Of a DNA stretch of 64,000 nucleotides, positions 10,105 through 22,282 are shown piece by piece (position 1 is the first letter of the stretch; every line of letters starts with the position of its first letter). This stretch comes from Chalciporus piperatus (taxonomy: Eukaryota; Basidiomycota; Agaricomycetes; Boletales; Boletaceae): positions 1 to 64,000 of the forward strand of contig JBBPTG010000038.1 in assembly GCA_038093975.1 (NCBI GenBank), read 5' to 3'. Below the pieces are notes generated by a model. It searched no databases. It saw only the letters and a program-made list of their open reading frames with translations, and was not told the DNA's origin. Both the position numbers and the translations under genes were made by a program.

Positions 10105-13100
10105 ATGGCCCGTAGACCCATCGCCTCGGCTGGCGGTTCTCGCCCCTTCACATCCTCTGGTTTCCGCCCACCAACATCCACCGGCGCGTTCGACAACGAC
10201 CGTCAGTATACCTTGGATAATAACGCCTATTTCGAGGAGGAGGAGGAAGAGGAAAGCGATACCGAGGACCTATTCGCCTTTCTCCCTCCCTCTACTGCAG
10301 ATCAGCAGAGTCACCCGCAGAAGCATCCCTCTCAGGAGCTTCTCACGAGCGCTCCTCCCTACAACCAATTTTTCGCTCACGCACCTCCAGACGTCCCTTC
10401 CATCCCATATCCCGCCCCAACTTTCGATCCTTACGCTCGTGTTCCCGCTGATGCAGCTGGCCCTTCCACTCATTTCTCACCTCCCATATCAAATCTTCCC
10501 GTCGAAAGTCCTCCTTCGACCACGTCTCAGAATGCTGGAAGCGACCCGTATCGTATGCGCAGGCTCAGTACCGCTCGGACTGGTACAACGGAGACAAGGC
10601 CATCAAGGACCAGCGCTGTCAGCTCACGGGAAATTCATGTCAACCTTCCTTCCAGTCCTCCAGAGAAGACCCTCGACGGCAACCATCCTCGATCATCACG
10701 ACGAAAACATCATCCGTCGTCAACAATAGCTGCCGATACCGAGACACTCAATTTGACACCGAGCATGCTAGAGGAAGACAGTCGAGATGATTCGATCAAG
10801 TGCGTTCGCTGGTTCTCCAGCCATCTTTCCCCCTCTTACCTCCATCCCACAGGATGGAGTTTGACTTGGATGCAATCAACGAAGAGGACAGCCCCTTCCC
10901 AGAAGTTCGCGCCTCTGTTTCCAACATCGATGACCCTGAAATGCCCGTGATGACCTTGCGTATGTGGGTCATTGGTCTTCTGCTCTGCCTGATTGCCGGG
11001 TTGGTACATTTCTCTTTCTGTTCTTGCCGTATCTAGAATTCTTTTCTGAACTTCCGCAGATCATTGAACGTCTTCTTCAACTTCCGACAACCGGCCCCGA
11101 GTGTCTCGCCCCTTGTGCTTCTGATCATAAGTTATCCCATGGGCAAATTATTCGCTTTTGTCCTTCCCATTTCCACCTATCGACTTCCCCGGTGGCTCGG
11201 TGGGGTGGAATTTTCGCTGAATCCTGGCCCTTGGAATATCAAGGAGCATGTTATGGTCTATATCATGGCGAATGTTGCCGTTGGACCTCCCTATGCCATC
11301 AATACTATCGTCGTCACCCAAATGAATTATCACGTCCAGGTCGACTATTGGTTCAGCATTCTCCTGGTCGTCGCAACGCAGCTCACTGGTTTCGGTCTCG
11401 CTGGCATGTGCAGACGCTTCTTGGTTTGGCCAGCTGGGATGGTTTGGCCTCAGAACTTGGTGACGTGCACTCTCCTCAACACTTTACACGCCGAAGACGA
11501 GGAGGAGCCAGGAGCTATCACCCGCTATAGATATTTCCTGATTGTCACGTCGGGTGCATTCTTTTTCTTCTTCATACCTGGTAAGTTGATTCGGCCACCA
11601 AGGAACCAAAATGCTTATACTTTCCCAGGCTACCTTTTCCAAGCGCTTTCGGTGTTCTCGTGGATATGTTGGATCTTCCCCAACAATGTTCCAGTCAATC
11701 AGTTGTTCGGAGTCGGCTCTGGCTTGGGAATGAGCATCATCACCTTTGACTGGTCCCAGATAGCTTGGATCGGCAGCCCACTGATGTATCCATGGTGGGC
11801 TGAGGCGCATATCTTTGTTGGCTTTGTTCTCTTCTTCTGGATCATCACCCCTCTGATGTACTACACAAACGTGATTGCTTTTTACTTGTCCCAAGCTCCG
11901 TTTTGCTAACCTGCCTTCCCTGCACAGACTTGGGACCTTGCATACTTCCCCTTGAATGACGACAGTCCATACGACCGCTTTGGGCAGTATTACAATGTTT
12001 CCGCCGTACTGGACAGCTCAAGTCGGTTCAACCTCACGGCGTACAACGAGTACTCCCCACTATACCTACCAGCTACCTATGCCATGACATACCTCCTTGC
12101 GTTTGCACTTTCGACATGTGTGCTCGTCCACACTGGCTTGTATCATGGTCGCAGCTTATTGAACGGAATGAAGAGGATCCGCACAGAGCCAGACGATATC
12201 CACGCAAAATTGATGCGGCACTACCCAGAGGTTCCAGATTGGTGGTACATCGTGTTTTTCGTCGCCTTCTTCCTCATGATGGTGCTCGTCGCCGAGGTAC
12301 GCAACGTTGGTGTGTCTCCCCGTTCGTTGGTTTATTCATACTGTCGGCTTTAGGTATGGCACACCAATGTACCTGTGTGGGCACTGCTGTTGGCTGCATT
12401 CTTGCCAGCATTATACGTCCTGCCTTCCGGCTTTATCTTCGCAATGACAGGCCAGGGGGTGAGACCTTCCGTTTTGGATATTTGTCGGACAAAGTCTCAT
12501 TTTCTTTAGATTTCATTGAACTTGCTCGCTCAAATCATTCCGGGAACACTTCTGCCGGGTGACCCCATTGCCAACATGGTGCATATATGCTGTAGTTCAC
12601 TGTTTCGGCCGTATTTGCTGACAAACACGGTAGATCTTCAAGGCCTATTCGGTACAAACGTTGATAGAGGCGACCTCATTCGTCCAGGACTTGAAATTGG
12701 GTCATTACATCAAGATACCTCCGCGAGCAACCTTTTTGGGTATGATTGTTGTGGATTGCCTATGAGGGTACGGGCTGACGCCCACGACAGTCCAGGTTGT
12801 CGGCACAGTTCTTGCCTCATTCGTCCAAGTCGGCGTGAAGCAATGGATGTTCGACAATGTCAAGGATATCTGCTCGTTGACCCAGAAAAGCGATCTTACC
12901 TGCCCACACAATCAAGTGTTTTTCACTGCGTCCGTGGTCTGGTACGCTTTTGTTTCGTTTCCCCGAAGCCAACAGTCTACTCAAACTGCTCGCTCAAGGG
13001 GCCTCATCGGACCTACGCGGCAATTTGGTGCAGGGTCACTGTATCAACCTGAACTATACGCCACCATCGTTGGTGCCCTTCTACCTCTTCCCTTCTGGCT

Positions 13101-13641
13101 ATGGCAGCGGAGATACCCCAACTCTTGGGTCAAGTTTGTGAGCACCCCGATTATCCTCAACGGTGTATCCTATATACCCCCTGCCGGTGGTATCAACTAC
13201 TCGGCATGGTTCGCGACCGGATTTGTATTCCAATACCTTGTGCGAAAGCGGAACTTTGCTTGGTGGAGCAAGTTCAATTACGTTACGAGCGCCGCTATGG
13301 ATAGCGGTGAGTGGTCTCTTTGCGTTTCTACTTGTGATGTCCAAGGTTCTGACGTCGATTCCTTAGGTACTGTCCTATCAGCCATTGCAATCTTCTTCAC
13401 TTTAGCAGTGAGTAGAGCAGCTAAAACCACGCTGTTCATCGTCATGGTTCGCTGAAAACGTTTCCACAGTTCCCAAAAGGTGGTATCTATCTAGATTGGT
13501 GGGGAAACTCTGTGTTCCAGAACAGTAAGCGTCTTTCCTCTTTCCATTATTGTTATCACCCATTCACATCGCTGTGTAGCTGCAGATTGGAATCGCGTGG
13601 CGTTGAAAGCGATCCCTTCAGGGGGTATTCCATTGAGTTAA
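10105..13641 (+). CDS. Oligopeptide transporter, OPT family
   Basis: This is a proton-coupled importer of small peptides (or glutathione or siderophore-type ligands) in the plasma membrane. The OPT hallmarks are present: SLNVFFNFRQP at the first membrane region, NPGPWNIKEH (family consensus NPGPFNxKEH) near 11220, and YIKIPPR near 12710. About 14 hydrophobic segments follow. The cytosolic N-terminus of roughly 230 residues is long, acidic and Ser/Pro-rich (a run of Glu around residue 40), which suits regulation by phosphorylation or ubiquitination. The first introns are 10800-10852 and 11000-11059; many short introns follow. The last exon ends IPSGGIPLS. I chose the ATG at 10105 because it opens the Ser/Pro-rich segment; the frame is also open upstream. 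OPT is a multigene family in Agaricomycetes, so the substrate cannot be assigned. Confidence 0.93.
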
Positions 13642-14304
13642 ATGTACTTAGCAAAAAACGATCTGCATCAATATCAATCCAACTTCATCCAGGATTTCCT
13701 CATCCAAACCCACCCACTCCACCACCGTTTGTTTTTTTTAATTATTTTATCGTAGGACGAGTTATACGATAGGTATTTACGGTTTTTTTCGAGCCTGTTT
13801 TCGCGCGCGTCGAACGAGACGAGAAAAGGTGTTGGATTCAAGGATGATTTGTAGTCTTTGTTCTTTTGCGTCTGTCGATGTCACGGTGGTGTGGTTGTTT
13901 TCGTGCCAGTACAGTAGGTTCGATTCTGTTGGACAAGGGAGTGACAGGAGCGGACTGGAGAGAATGCTCACACGTCTTCGAGGGATAAACGGGGGATGTA
14001 GAATCACCCCGTGATCACGCAAAGACAAGTTTTGGCGCGGACGTCGACAAGGACCGAGCTCAGTGATTTCGGACGTGTCAGACCGTGGCTCATGGTTCAT
14101 GATGCAAGCTCAAGGCTGTCATGCATACGGTGCAAGACGTTTTGAGCTATATTTTTGGATCGTTATTAAATCTAACGTCAGGTGCAGTTGAAAGCAAGAT
14201 ATGATACAACGTGCGTCGTCGAGGAGAGGATGGCGTGCGATGCTCCCAAGAGGGATGTACAAAGTATGGATGGCCGCGTGATGGTCATGGTAGTGATTAC
14301 GCGG
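13642..14304. other. Convergent intergenic region between OPT gene and LSM4
   Basis: Both flanking genes end here, so this should contain two 3' UTRs and terminators. A T-rich stretch (13730-13745) follows the OPT stop. Short frames carry no motif. Confidence 0.45.
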
Positions 14305-15125
14305 TCAACCCCTTCCCCGCCCCCGGGGTCCACGGAGTCCAGTGCCTCGGGCGTTGCCACGTCCTAGGAAATGAGGTATGAGAACGGAAGAAGGAAGACG
14401 GGAATCGGAGCGAGCGGAAGTGGGCCACACGTACCTCTTAGTGGTGCCCCGCGTCCGCCTGTATGCGATGTATCGTGAAATTGACGTCACATCAACGAGT
14501 AAATAACAAGGGAGAGACGACGGGGGGTGTAGAAAAACGAGAAATAGGTGTCGTCTGTCAGTAGGGGAGAGGATGAGAAGAGTGGAATGGAACGTACCCC
14601 TGGGACCAGGACCTGCACCTCTCGCACTCCGCCCAGCTTCGCGGGCGCGTGCTTGTTCCTCTTTCACCGAATCCAAGAGGGTATCCGGTACACGCAAGTA
14701 TTTTATCTTCATCCCGCATCGCATCACACCGCGCCCATATCAATCACCCGACCAAGCCAAGATGAGCGTCATGTCCACCAAATCCGACTATCCAGGACTC
14801 ACCGTACTCCCCCGAATATAACACTCCTTGAGCTTCCAGAACCGATCTCCATCCGCGCTCGTCTGATAGACCTCTCGAAGGGTGATGTTCATAAAGTTGT
14901 CACAGTTGACGAGATGGCCGTTGAATGTCTCGCCGTTTTTCAGTTCTACCAGCTGTGGGACTGTCAGTATGCCGGGCCGAGATGGATGACTCTCGAGGAA
15001 TGTGTGATCAGGTGGTTTTAGGGCTCACCATTGGTTTGTTCTGGGCCGCGGTGAGGAGGGATAGTGGGAGCTGGAGGGGTTTTGGTTAGTGGTGATGAGG
15101 AGGGATAGAGAATACGTGGTACCAT
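14305..15125 (-). CDS. LSM4: U6 snRNA-associated Sm-like protein LSm4
   Basis: LSm4 is a subunit of the LSm1-7 (mRNA decay) and LSm2-8 (U6 snRNA) rings. The exons join in phase as 15125-15123 (ATG alone), 15070-15029, 14952-14803, 14706-14598 and 14363-14305, giving 120 residues. The Sm fold shows [20 protein letters not shown] (Sm1) and [13 protein letters not shown] (Sm2). The C-terminus is the Arg-Gly tail typical of LSm4 ([11 protein letters not shown]), which supports P-body assembly. The first coding exon holds only the start codon, immediately followed by the donor GTACC. Length and motif order match fungal LSm4 closely, so the call is firm. Confidence 0.95.
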
Positions 15126-15339
15126 TGTCGTTGACGATGAGGATGTCCGCGGTGGAGTGTCGTTGATCGTCTTCTTGATATCTGGAACACGAGCACGTTT
15201 ACGACCGCTGTCTGTGGCTGTGCAACACCATTATGACTTGACATAGAACTTTGAATTTGATCGACCTTGCCATCATGCACGATGCTTTACACATTGCTGA
15301 AATATTTTATACAGTGTGCTCTTTTGCATCTCGCATCTC

Positions 15340-16131
15340 TAGCCCAAACATGTCGCGCCTTCGAAGAATCCTCATTGAACCACCTAGCTATGAACTGAAC
15401 TCGAGGGATCTGCAGCTGTAACTATCTAGTACGCGGGTCCTTCGACTACCTGGACATTGCTGCACATGCGTATTTTTCTCGACATGAATCATTCGTTGAT
15501 TTACTCTTGGATCTGAAGTCTGTTCCGTTTACTATCCTCGCATCGTACGAGCCAAGCTTTCTCCTACACCCTTTCCCGCCCTCACCCATGTTTCCCTGAC
15601 CACATCCCGAACCTCGCTGTTGGTGTAGTGGAATCTGGATCGATCGATCAATATCCACCTTCAGCTCCATAGCGGCACACTTTCGCCCCAATTCCCTCCA
15701 CTCAATTGATCCAAGTTCCGACTCTCCTCGAAGGAATCGCCTTGAATTGAACTCGATCCGAGTACTTTTCGTGTTCACTCGCCTTCGGTCGCTGAACCTC
15801 TATACGTTATTCGTGACCTCTCTTGATGACGATGGTTTAAAAGAACTCACGTCCTCGTGGCCACTACTTGAAGAACTGTATCTCAACTACGACCTGGAAC
15901 GTCCTTCAGGATTCCTAGAGGTAATACCCACGGTTGCCCACATCTACGAGAACTCTCTCGTGGTCGATATGGAGTGGCTAGTTTATCCGCGCGACGGACT
16001 TGTAACCGCTCGATGTCGAGAGCGATCCTCGGTACTTCCCCTATCAAACTCCCCGAAGTTGTCGCAGGGTTCTTGAGAACGACCTTGCCTGGTGTTCACC
16101 AAGTGGATACAGAGGTTTGGGGAACGAGAAG
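15340..16131 (+). pseudogene. F-box/LRR protein relic
   Basis: Plus-strand fragments resemble Agaricomycete F-box/LRR proteins. FPALTHVSLTTSRTSLLV lies near 15580. A good LRR stretch, FTRLRSLNLYTLF...LTSSWPLLEELYLN, lies near 15780-15890. A C-terminal segment, PEVVAGFLRTTLPGVHQVD, lies near 16055. The pieces sit in different frames and are separated by stops, and no F-box start was found. It may be a fragment of an old duplicate of the type represented by the intact gene at 20.2-22.0 kb, although the two are not close in sequence. Confidence 0.5.
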
Positions 16132-16400
16132 TTCTAAAACTTAAATGCCGGTGCGAAAAAGCGAGCGTTGTGGGACCAAGTGAATGAGTTCCCTTCCAGC
16201 GACGGCAGAATGGGGCGTGATGGGAGAGGCCCTTGATGATACACAAAACACTAACATATTGTAAGCCTGTACTTTTACAACATACGTGGTCGTACATATA
16301 TCTGGCACACGACTACTATACAAGTATCGGACGAAAATTTGGAATGCAAAGCGGAAGCCAAAACACGAAAACGAGTCGATGAAACATGGAGAGACAACCA

Positions 16401-18014
16401 TCAAACCACAAGCTTCGCAGCACCCACAGTCGATGAGAGGGTGACCAAACCTTCGTTTTCGGAGCTACTTCCATCACTTTCCACCCATTTCACCTCTCCC
16501 TCAATGCGCCCACGCGATCTGTTCACCGATACTGACCGACGCCGTCCTTTGCCCGCAGGATCCTCCACACGACGTTGTTCCACAAGCTTGGCGCCAAGGG
16601 TGCTCTGCAGGGAGTACGTACCCTCGAACGCGCTGTCGAGCTGCACTTCAAGGCTGCCCACAACGGTTTGAGCGTGGCACTTAAAAACAGACTCAAGCGG
16701 GGAGTCGGTGAATTTGAGTGCCAGCCTCCCATGGGTGGACTCGGCATCAACCTCGAAGTTGCCTCCAGTTCCCGATTCAGAGGCAAGGGCGATATCTGCG
16801 TCGACTTCCCTGATTTGAAATCAGCTTGTGAGTAGAGAGGAAATGGTAATGACGTCACATACCCGTTGACGGTGCGCATGTTCAGTTTCGACGAAGGACC
16901 GCCCTTACGGTGTAACATGTTCACCGTGGATGTGATGCGTCCATTCTTGTTGCCCAAAACAAGGGAGGACCGTGTGTTGAATTGACCAGAGATGGCTCCA
17001 TTCATAGATGAGAATTCACCGACGTCAGAGGTGACGGACTGGATGGAAGGTCAGATAATGAATGGATACCAATGGCGACTAGCTTGCCTTGACCATGATG
17101 TAGCCATTCATGGAAGTAAGGGAGATTTTGTCGAACGAGACGGACTCGGACAAGTCTCCCACCTTTTGCGAATAGTTGGGTAGCGTAGTGTCGAGTTGGT
17201 TCACGGATAGTGGGCCCTCACTTCCAGCAGGCAAAGTGAGAGCGATCTCAAACCGGAGTTGATCCTTGGGAAGGTAGCGATGGGCATTTGGTGGAGTCTA
17301 ACGAAGTGCGTTAAGCAAACGTACAGCGAATCAAGTAACGAAGACGAACAAATATCCCGACACCATACTCGTTATCCGCCCGCATCATCTTGCAGACAGT
17401 AGCCCTATCGAGTGCCTCATCGGTATAATAAGACACTCGGACACGGACTTCCACTGTGTCAGTGACTTCTGTGGACTGGTCGATCTCGGCGAAACCAAGT
17501 TGGTATGCCCCTTCTGAGAGGAGATAATGTGCGTCTGCATCGAGTGGAAGAGAGAACGATGTCTCGGCCCCATAGGGGTATTCCACAGACCAATCGGGGT
17601 GATGGTAATACGTCGTCCAGTTAGCACCGTCGACGCATTGCTGGACTTGACCGTCTGCTGGGATGGGGTACTCCTTTTTGAACTCGTTCGAAAGCTGTTA
17701 TACAAGGGTTTTGAGTTAAAATGAGTACACTGGAAAGTAATTGGCCGAGAGGGCCATACCGTAGTTTGATGAGGCCACCCAAAGCCCAAGCTCTGTCTAC
17801 TGTCTGAAAGAAAGAGACAAGCGAGTGCCATGGCTCCGCAGGCCATCAAGCAGCCCTTGACGAACGATCGTGGATAGAAAGGTCGCTCTGTTGCTCCTAC
17901 ACCAGCAAGTCGTGCTTCAGTCTCAGAACCGGGCCAAGACTCGGCTTGACCACGACCTTTCTCGAGATTGCTGCTAGTGACGTCAGGATGAGTTTCGAGT
18001 TTGAGAGAGCTCAT
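16401..18014 (-). CDS. Single-pass membrane protein with adhesin-like repeat domain
   Basis: The N-terminus (MSSLKLETHPD...) is cytosolic and charged. Residues about 51-69 (FVKGCLMACGAMALACLFL) form a signal anchor, so this is a type II protein. The outer part contains CVDGANWTTYYHHPDW, then beta-rich segments with the SMNG motif used repeatedly (SMNGYIMV, SMNGAISGQF, TVNGYV). It ends with ESTHGRLALKF, FEGTYSLQSTLGAKL and RGRIEGEVKWVESDG. This pattern is that of the DUF4097-type beta-solenoid proteins common in Agaricomycetes; I did not verify the domain by search. Four or five short introns are needed. The function is unknown, possibly in the cell surface or wall. A decayed relative lies at 19.4-19.8 kb on the same strand. 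Confidence 0.75.
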
Positions 18015-19389
18015 GCCGGTTAGCGTGCAAAGCTATGCGCAGATGAAGGTGCAAAGGAATCGTCTGTTCCCCAGGTTAATATACGTGCGACAGGCTGCAA
18101 ATGTGTCCGAGCCGCAGTAGATCCTGATGGTGTGAAGAAGTTGGTGCTGCGCCGTAGCAGTGGCAGTGGCAGCGACATATATGTTCGGTTTTCGGTAACT
18201 TGTTTATCTGTTTACCGCGATGTGATCTCTGTAATTTGTCTGTAATCCGGTGTCAGTGTTAGCACTGAAGAGTCCTGGCTCAAAACACTGACCATATTGT
18301 CGAGGTGAACTTGTGAAGACGTCGCTAAATCGGTATGTCGGAGTTCACGGCTTCTCTGAATCGTGTACTTTGTTCAAGTTCATGCATCGGCCGAGGATGC
18401 AGTCCAACATCCATTCTCAAAGCAGGTTTCCAACGAACCATTCCTGAGCAGTCCACATGACGCTGAACCGCTCGGAGTCCCCACCTCGGGTCATCGCGAA
18501 AGGGGTAGTAGGCAAACCCGGAATGAGTCAAATGACGATTCGGATAGGCCGAGTCATCCCTCCTCACTCCAAGTCACGAAAACGCAGGGTACGCCTAAAC
18601 TGGCGATCAGTTCTTAGCATGATAATCATGGCGCCCTTTCCGACATGTATTGGTGGCTCGCGAAATTGTATCCGACACAGTCAGTAGTCTGTTATTCTCC
18701 CCCGTGCTCCCGCCAACATCAGAAGGAATGCCTCTTTGTGCACGTCGTATTCGACTCCCCTTGCGATCCTGGGTTGTGTTGATGTATCATTCCTCACCAG
18801 GTTCCTTGTGCGGAGTAACCATTGACAGTACTATCTATCGACGCGGATGCCGAACGTGAACGAAGTATCGTGCCTTTGAAGCGCACCGAAGCGGTTGACC
18901 AAAATGTACGTGGCATTCTGTCAGAGAAGCCGCTCCTACCGTCTACGGCTCTCGAGATGGGTCATCCTGAAACTAGCTGTCGAGTGGTTGGAGAAAGATC
19001 GATCTGTCGTTTTGGATGTCTTTTGCAGCTGCGTACGCCTCTGGATGACTTGCGTTCTGAGCACCCTGCGCTTGCCCGCAATGCTGGAGAAGGTGTTGCG
19101 ATATGATGTCGCAACTTTTCTCTCACTGTCCGATACCACCTTCGCTCAGGAAGAGGATCTACAACAATCACTGGATCTACTGGTGGAAGATATCAGTCGA
19201 GACCTCTTGCTTGTCGATCGTGCAGCGAAACTTGCCCGCACCGATTCTTTCACTATCTGTCTTGTGGATACGCCTCGTTAAACCGGTCCTAGACGCTCTT
19301 GGGTTCTCGGTGAGGGACTACTATTTTCAATGCTTGCCACAGCTGACCGATTCGTGATTTGAATCACAGACTCTAGGAGAGTTTGACCA
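18015..19389. other. No supported gene; probably eroded duplicate DNA
   Basis: The 5' flank of the adhesin-like gene occupies the first few hundred bases. Around 18820-19280 overlapping open frames exist on both strands (up to 128 codons) without known motifs. Because a relic of the adhesin-like gene begins just to the right on the minus strand, part of this region is probably its degraded 3' half. I could trace only weak similarity near 19380. Confidence 0.4.
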
Positions 19390-19785
19390 CTCGGACGTGA
19401 GAAGAAGACAGTAGGCGTCTGCATCTAGTTGAAGGCCAACGCTGTCTCGTGGAAACCATTGGGTTGATGGTAGTATGTCATCCAGTTAGTGCTGTCAACG
19501 CATTCCTTGCCCTCAGCAGGTGTGGTACCCACTTGAAAGCCATTTGTTACAGCACGCTGATGCTTGCGGTAAGGCCAACTCAAACTCGGCGTACCGTAGG
19601 CCGCTACGATAATTCCACAGGCGATTCAAACAGCCTTTCACAATCGATTGCTGACGGAAAATTCGGGCAGCTTGCTTCAGACTCCAGAGCCTCAAGGCTG
19701 GGGTTGACAATGCCATCTCTTGAGACAGTTGGTAGTTTCTGGTATGGTGGGCTATACTCAGACGAACTTGACAATGAGACACTCT
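19390..19785 (-). pseudogene. Relic of the adhesin-like membrane protein gene
   Basis: The minus strand reads in pieces PAEGKECVDSTNWMTYYHQP, followed by NGFHETALAFN. This matches PADGQVQQCVDGANWTTYYHHPDW of the gene at 16.4-18.0 kb. Upstream, a segment reading VKGCLNRLWN corresponds to the membrane-anchor start (VKGCLMACGA). The frame changes between these pieces, and the hydrophobic anchor is not preserved in one frame. It is a tandem duplicate in the same orientation, about 1.7 kb away, and clearly broken. Confidence 0.65.
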
Positions 19786-20238
19786 CCGTTACGGACCGCA
19801 GTATATCTCGATGCTGTGCCGTTACAAGAGGCAGCGACATGTTTTCGTATAAGTACATGATCAGTGTTGTCGCACAAATCATTGACACTGAGTCGTGTCG
19901 CTGAGATACCCGGATTTTGCCGAATGTTGTTTGCCGACACACTCGTTGTGTCGCTGGAGTTCATCGGGCAAATTTCGGGGGGGACCATGAGGCAAAACTC
20001 TCCAGGGCATTTCCGCATTCCAGGCGGAAACGCCCCACCTCGAGGTTATCGAAATGAAGCCAATTGATCGCCGTCCCAAGGAGCTGTTACTATGTGTCAT
20101 GTTGGTGTCATGTACGCATGTTGCATCCCTGCTTAGCGCGGCGGTCAAGTATACTGGTTTATTGGCCAGCTTGTTCAAGCTCAAGTTCTGGGTCTACCGT
20201 CTTGCTGTTCCATCTGTCCTACAGTAACTCTTCCCAGA
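19786..20238. other. Intergenic region upstream of the F-box gene
   Basis: It should hold the promoter of the F-box/LRR gene that starts at 20239. No gene or repeat was recognised. Confidence 0.4.
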
Positions 20239-21991
20239 ATGCTGAGTCTGGAAGACATTCCTCTGGATATTTTACACCCTGTGCTCGATCTGCTCGATCG
20301 GCGGGACTTGGTAAACGCTGCTCTTGTTAACTGGACGTTCAATCGTACTTCTACCCCGCTGCTGTACAGGACTTTAGACTCGCGGATCAATGAAAACAAA
20401 GTACTTATCAACTGATCATTCTCGTCCCAAGTGATCATATCATGCTCATGATCGACTCACTAGGTTCTCCTCCATCCTTGTACCACACTGCTTCGACGGC
20501 CAGAATTAGCGCAGTATGTTCGGAAGGCCACTGAAACAGGTAAGCTACACCGTGGTGACCTACTTACCCCACCTTGCCAAGTCTCACGATCGTAAAAGGT
20601 ACTGTCCAGATTCTTCGACGCGTCAATCCGAAAATCATTCAAGACATCAAGGCTGCGCTCCTATTGTGTACAAACCTCGAAATCGCACAGTATGTAGACG
20701 ATACGGATTCCCCGAAACTTAATTTTCTACCGATACTCGACGTTCTCATCACGCTTCCACTCAAAGAACTCGTTCTTCGCACTCATCATGACGTTGGCGA
20801 AGAGGCTTGGGCAAAGCTGAACAAGATGCGTGGCATCTGTCGTCTTTCGGTATGGTCGTTAGTTTCGGGACCACCGCGCGTACTCCAAGGATGGGCAGAT
20901 GAGTTGAGTTCCACTTTGGCGCAACTGGAACTCGGGGTAAGCCGCTTTGCATATTCTTCCGTGTCGTGCTCACAGTCACGTACGTGCATAGAGATGTGCT
21001 GGTGTTCCGCCCACGATTCTGATATCAGTCTTCCTGAAGCTCCCACTGCTCCGCGAACTTCGATTGAACGGAGTACCGAGCGCGGCTATTCCTGCCATCA
21101 TGGGTTGCCTGCCGAATCTCGTGGCACTTGTTACTGAATACCTAGGATTTGGGAATTATCGCGTGCCATTGACGCCTCTCCCTGCGTTGGAGCAATTGAC
21201 CATTCACACGGGCTCTATGGATCCCCTCGGGCCGGACCGACTCTGGACATGGACGCGATCGCTCCTCCCGCACGTAGGGACGCTTAAATCGTTTACCCTC
21301 AACTCGTTTTCGATCTACGGTCGCATGTCGATTCCATGGCCATTCATCGTTTTCCTGGCGAAGAAACAAAGCGTCTCGTTCAGGGAGTTGTTTCTCGGAA
21401 CCACACAGCTCTCCCTCGATGCCATATCGCTACTGTGCACCGATTGCCCTTCGCTGGAGACCTTGGTCTGCTCCGTTGCGAGCCCGGATGTGGTGAGTAT
21501 GTTTCGGCGCATTGGATGGCGTGCTTGCAAACCCACTATTGCAGGCGTCGATCGCAAGAGCCATAAGCACTGGAAACGCTCTTCGAACGCTCAGCCTCCA
21601 TGTGCTGTGGATCGAGGATGCAGTGGCTGGACCTCTTGGGACTGATTTCCACCCTCAGGTCTCAGAGGGTTCAGAGTCTGAGGAAAATCTACAGCGCCCT
21701 CTGACCCCCGATTATTCACGCCCTGCTCGTGAGAGCAGAAAGGTTGAGTTGACGCCAGAAGAAGCAAGGGAGATGATGCTTCGGCCAGGCTCAAAGTTGA
21801 GGGCAGTAAGAATGGACGACAATGCATATACGGTGAGTTAGAGTCACTCCACCTTCCTGGCTGTGTTTTGGTGAACTCGTCGTGTCTAGGGACGATGGGT
21901 ACTAGCTGGTACTTCATCAATGCTGTCAGATGAAAAGGCGGTTGATGGGCACATGGTTTTTGAGGTCGTCAGGGACACGACACGGTCCTGA
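20239..21991 (+). CDS. F-box and leucine-rich-repeat protein
   Basis: This is probably a substrate receptor of an SCF ubiquitin ligase. Exons 20239-20400, 20464-20539, 20599-20936, 20992-21492, 21545-21832 and 21890-21991 join in phase to give 488 residues. The F-box is at the N-terminus (LEDIPLDILHPVLDLLDRRD, then LVNAALVNWTFN), which would bind Skp1. The middle has LRR-like stretches: LKELVLRTHHD, LPLLRELRLNG, LPALEQLTIHTG and LRTLSLHVLWIED. The tail has an acidic linker (EGSESEEN). I placed exon 4 at 20992 (acceptor CATAG) because it restores the frame into GVPPTILISVFLKLPLL. F-box proteins of this kind are very numerous in Agaricomycetes, and no target can be inferred. Confidence 0.85.
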
Positions 21992-22282
21992 TGTGAGTGT
22001 CCCGGGGTTCGAACAAGGACACCAGTTGGTATCTGGGATGAAATGTACCGGTCTCGCTTTGCACCGGCGAGGGTTGAGCGAAGTAATTATTGGCGTAATT
22101 AGGGGTAATTCTTTCTTTAGATATCTGGTGCCTTTGAGATAAACCAAATCTGGGCGATCTAACGTGAACGAGCCCGAGTCATTCGTTCAACCAATCATAA
22201 CATCCCCGGTCTCGCTCTCTCCTCCTCAACCACCACCACCACACACGTTAGATCAGTACTAACTGCGAAAAGTCTACAGCTA

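Noticed and set aside
18820..19281. Plus-strand frames up to 128 codons
   Set aside because: No domain is visible, and the opposite strand probably carries eroded adhesin-like sequence.
21990..22030. T-loop-like string GGGGTTCGAAC suggesting a tRNA gene
   Set aside because: No matching acceptor stem, D-arm or anticodon arm could be folded around it.
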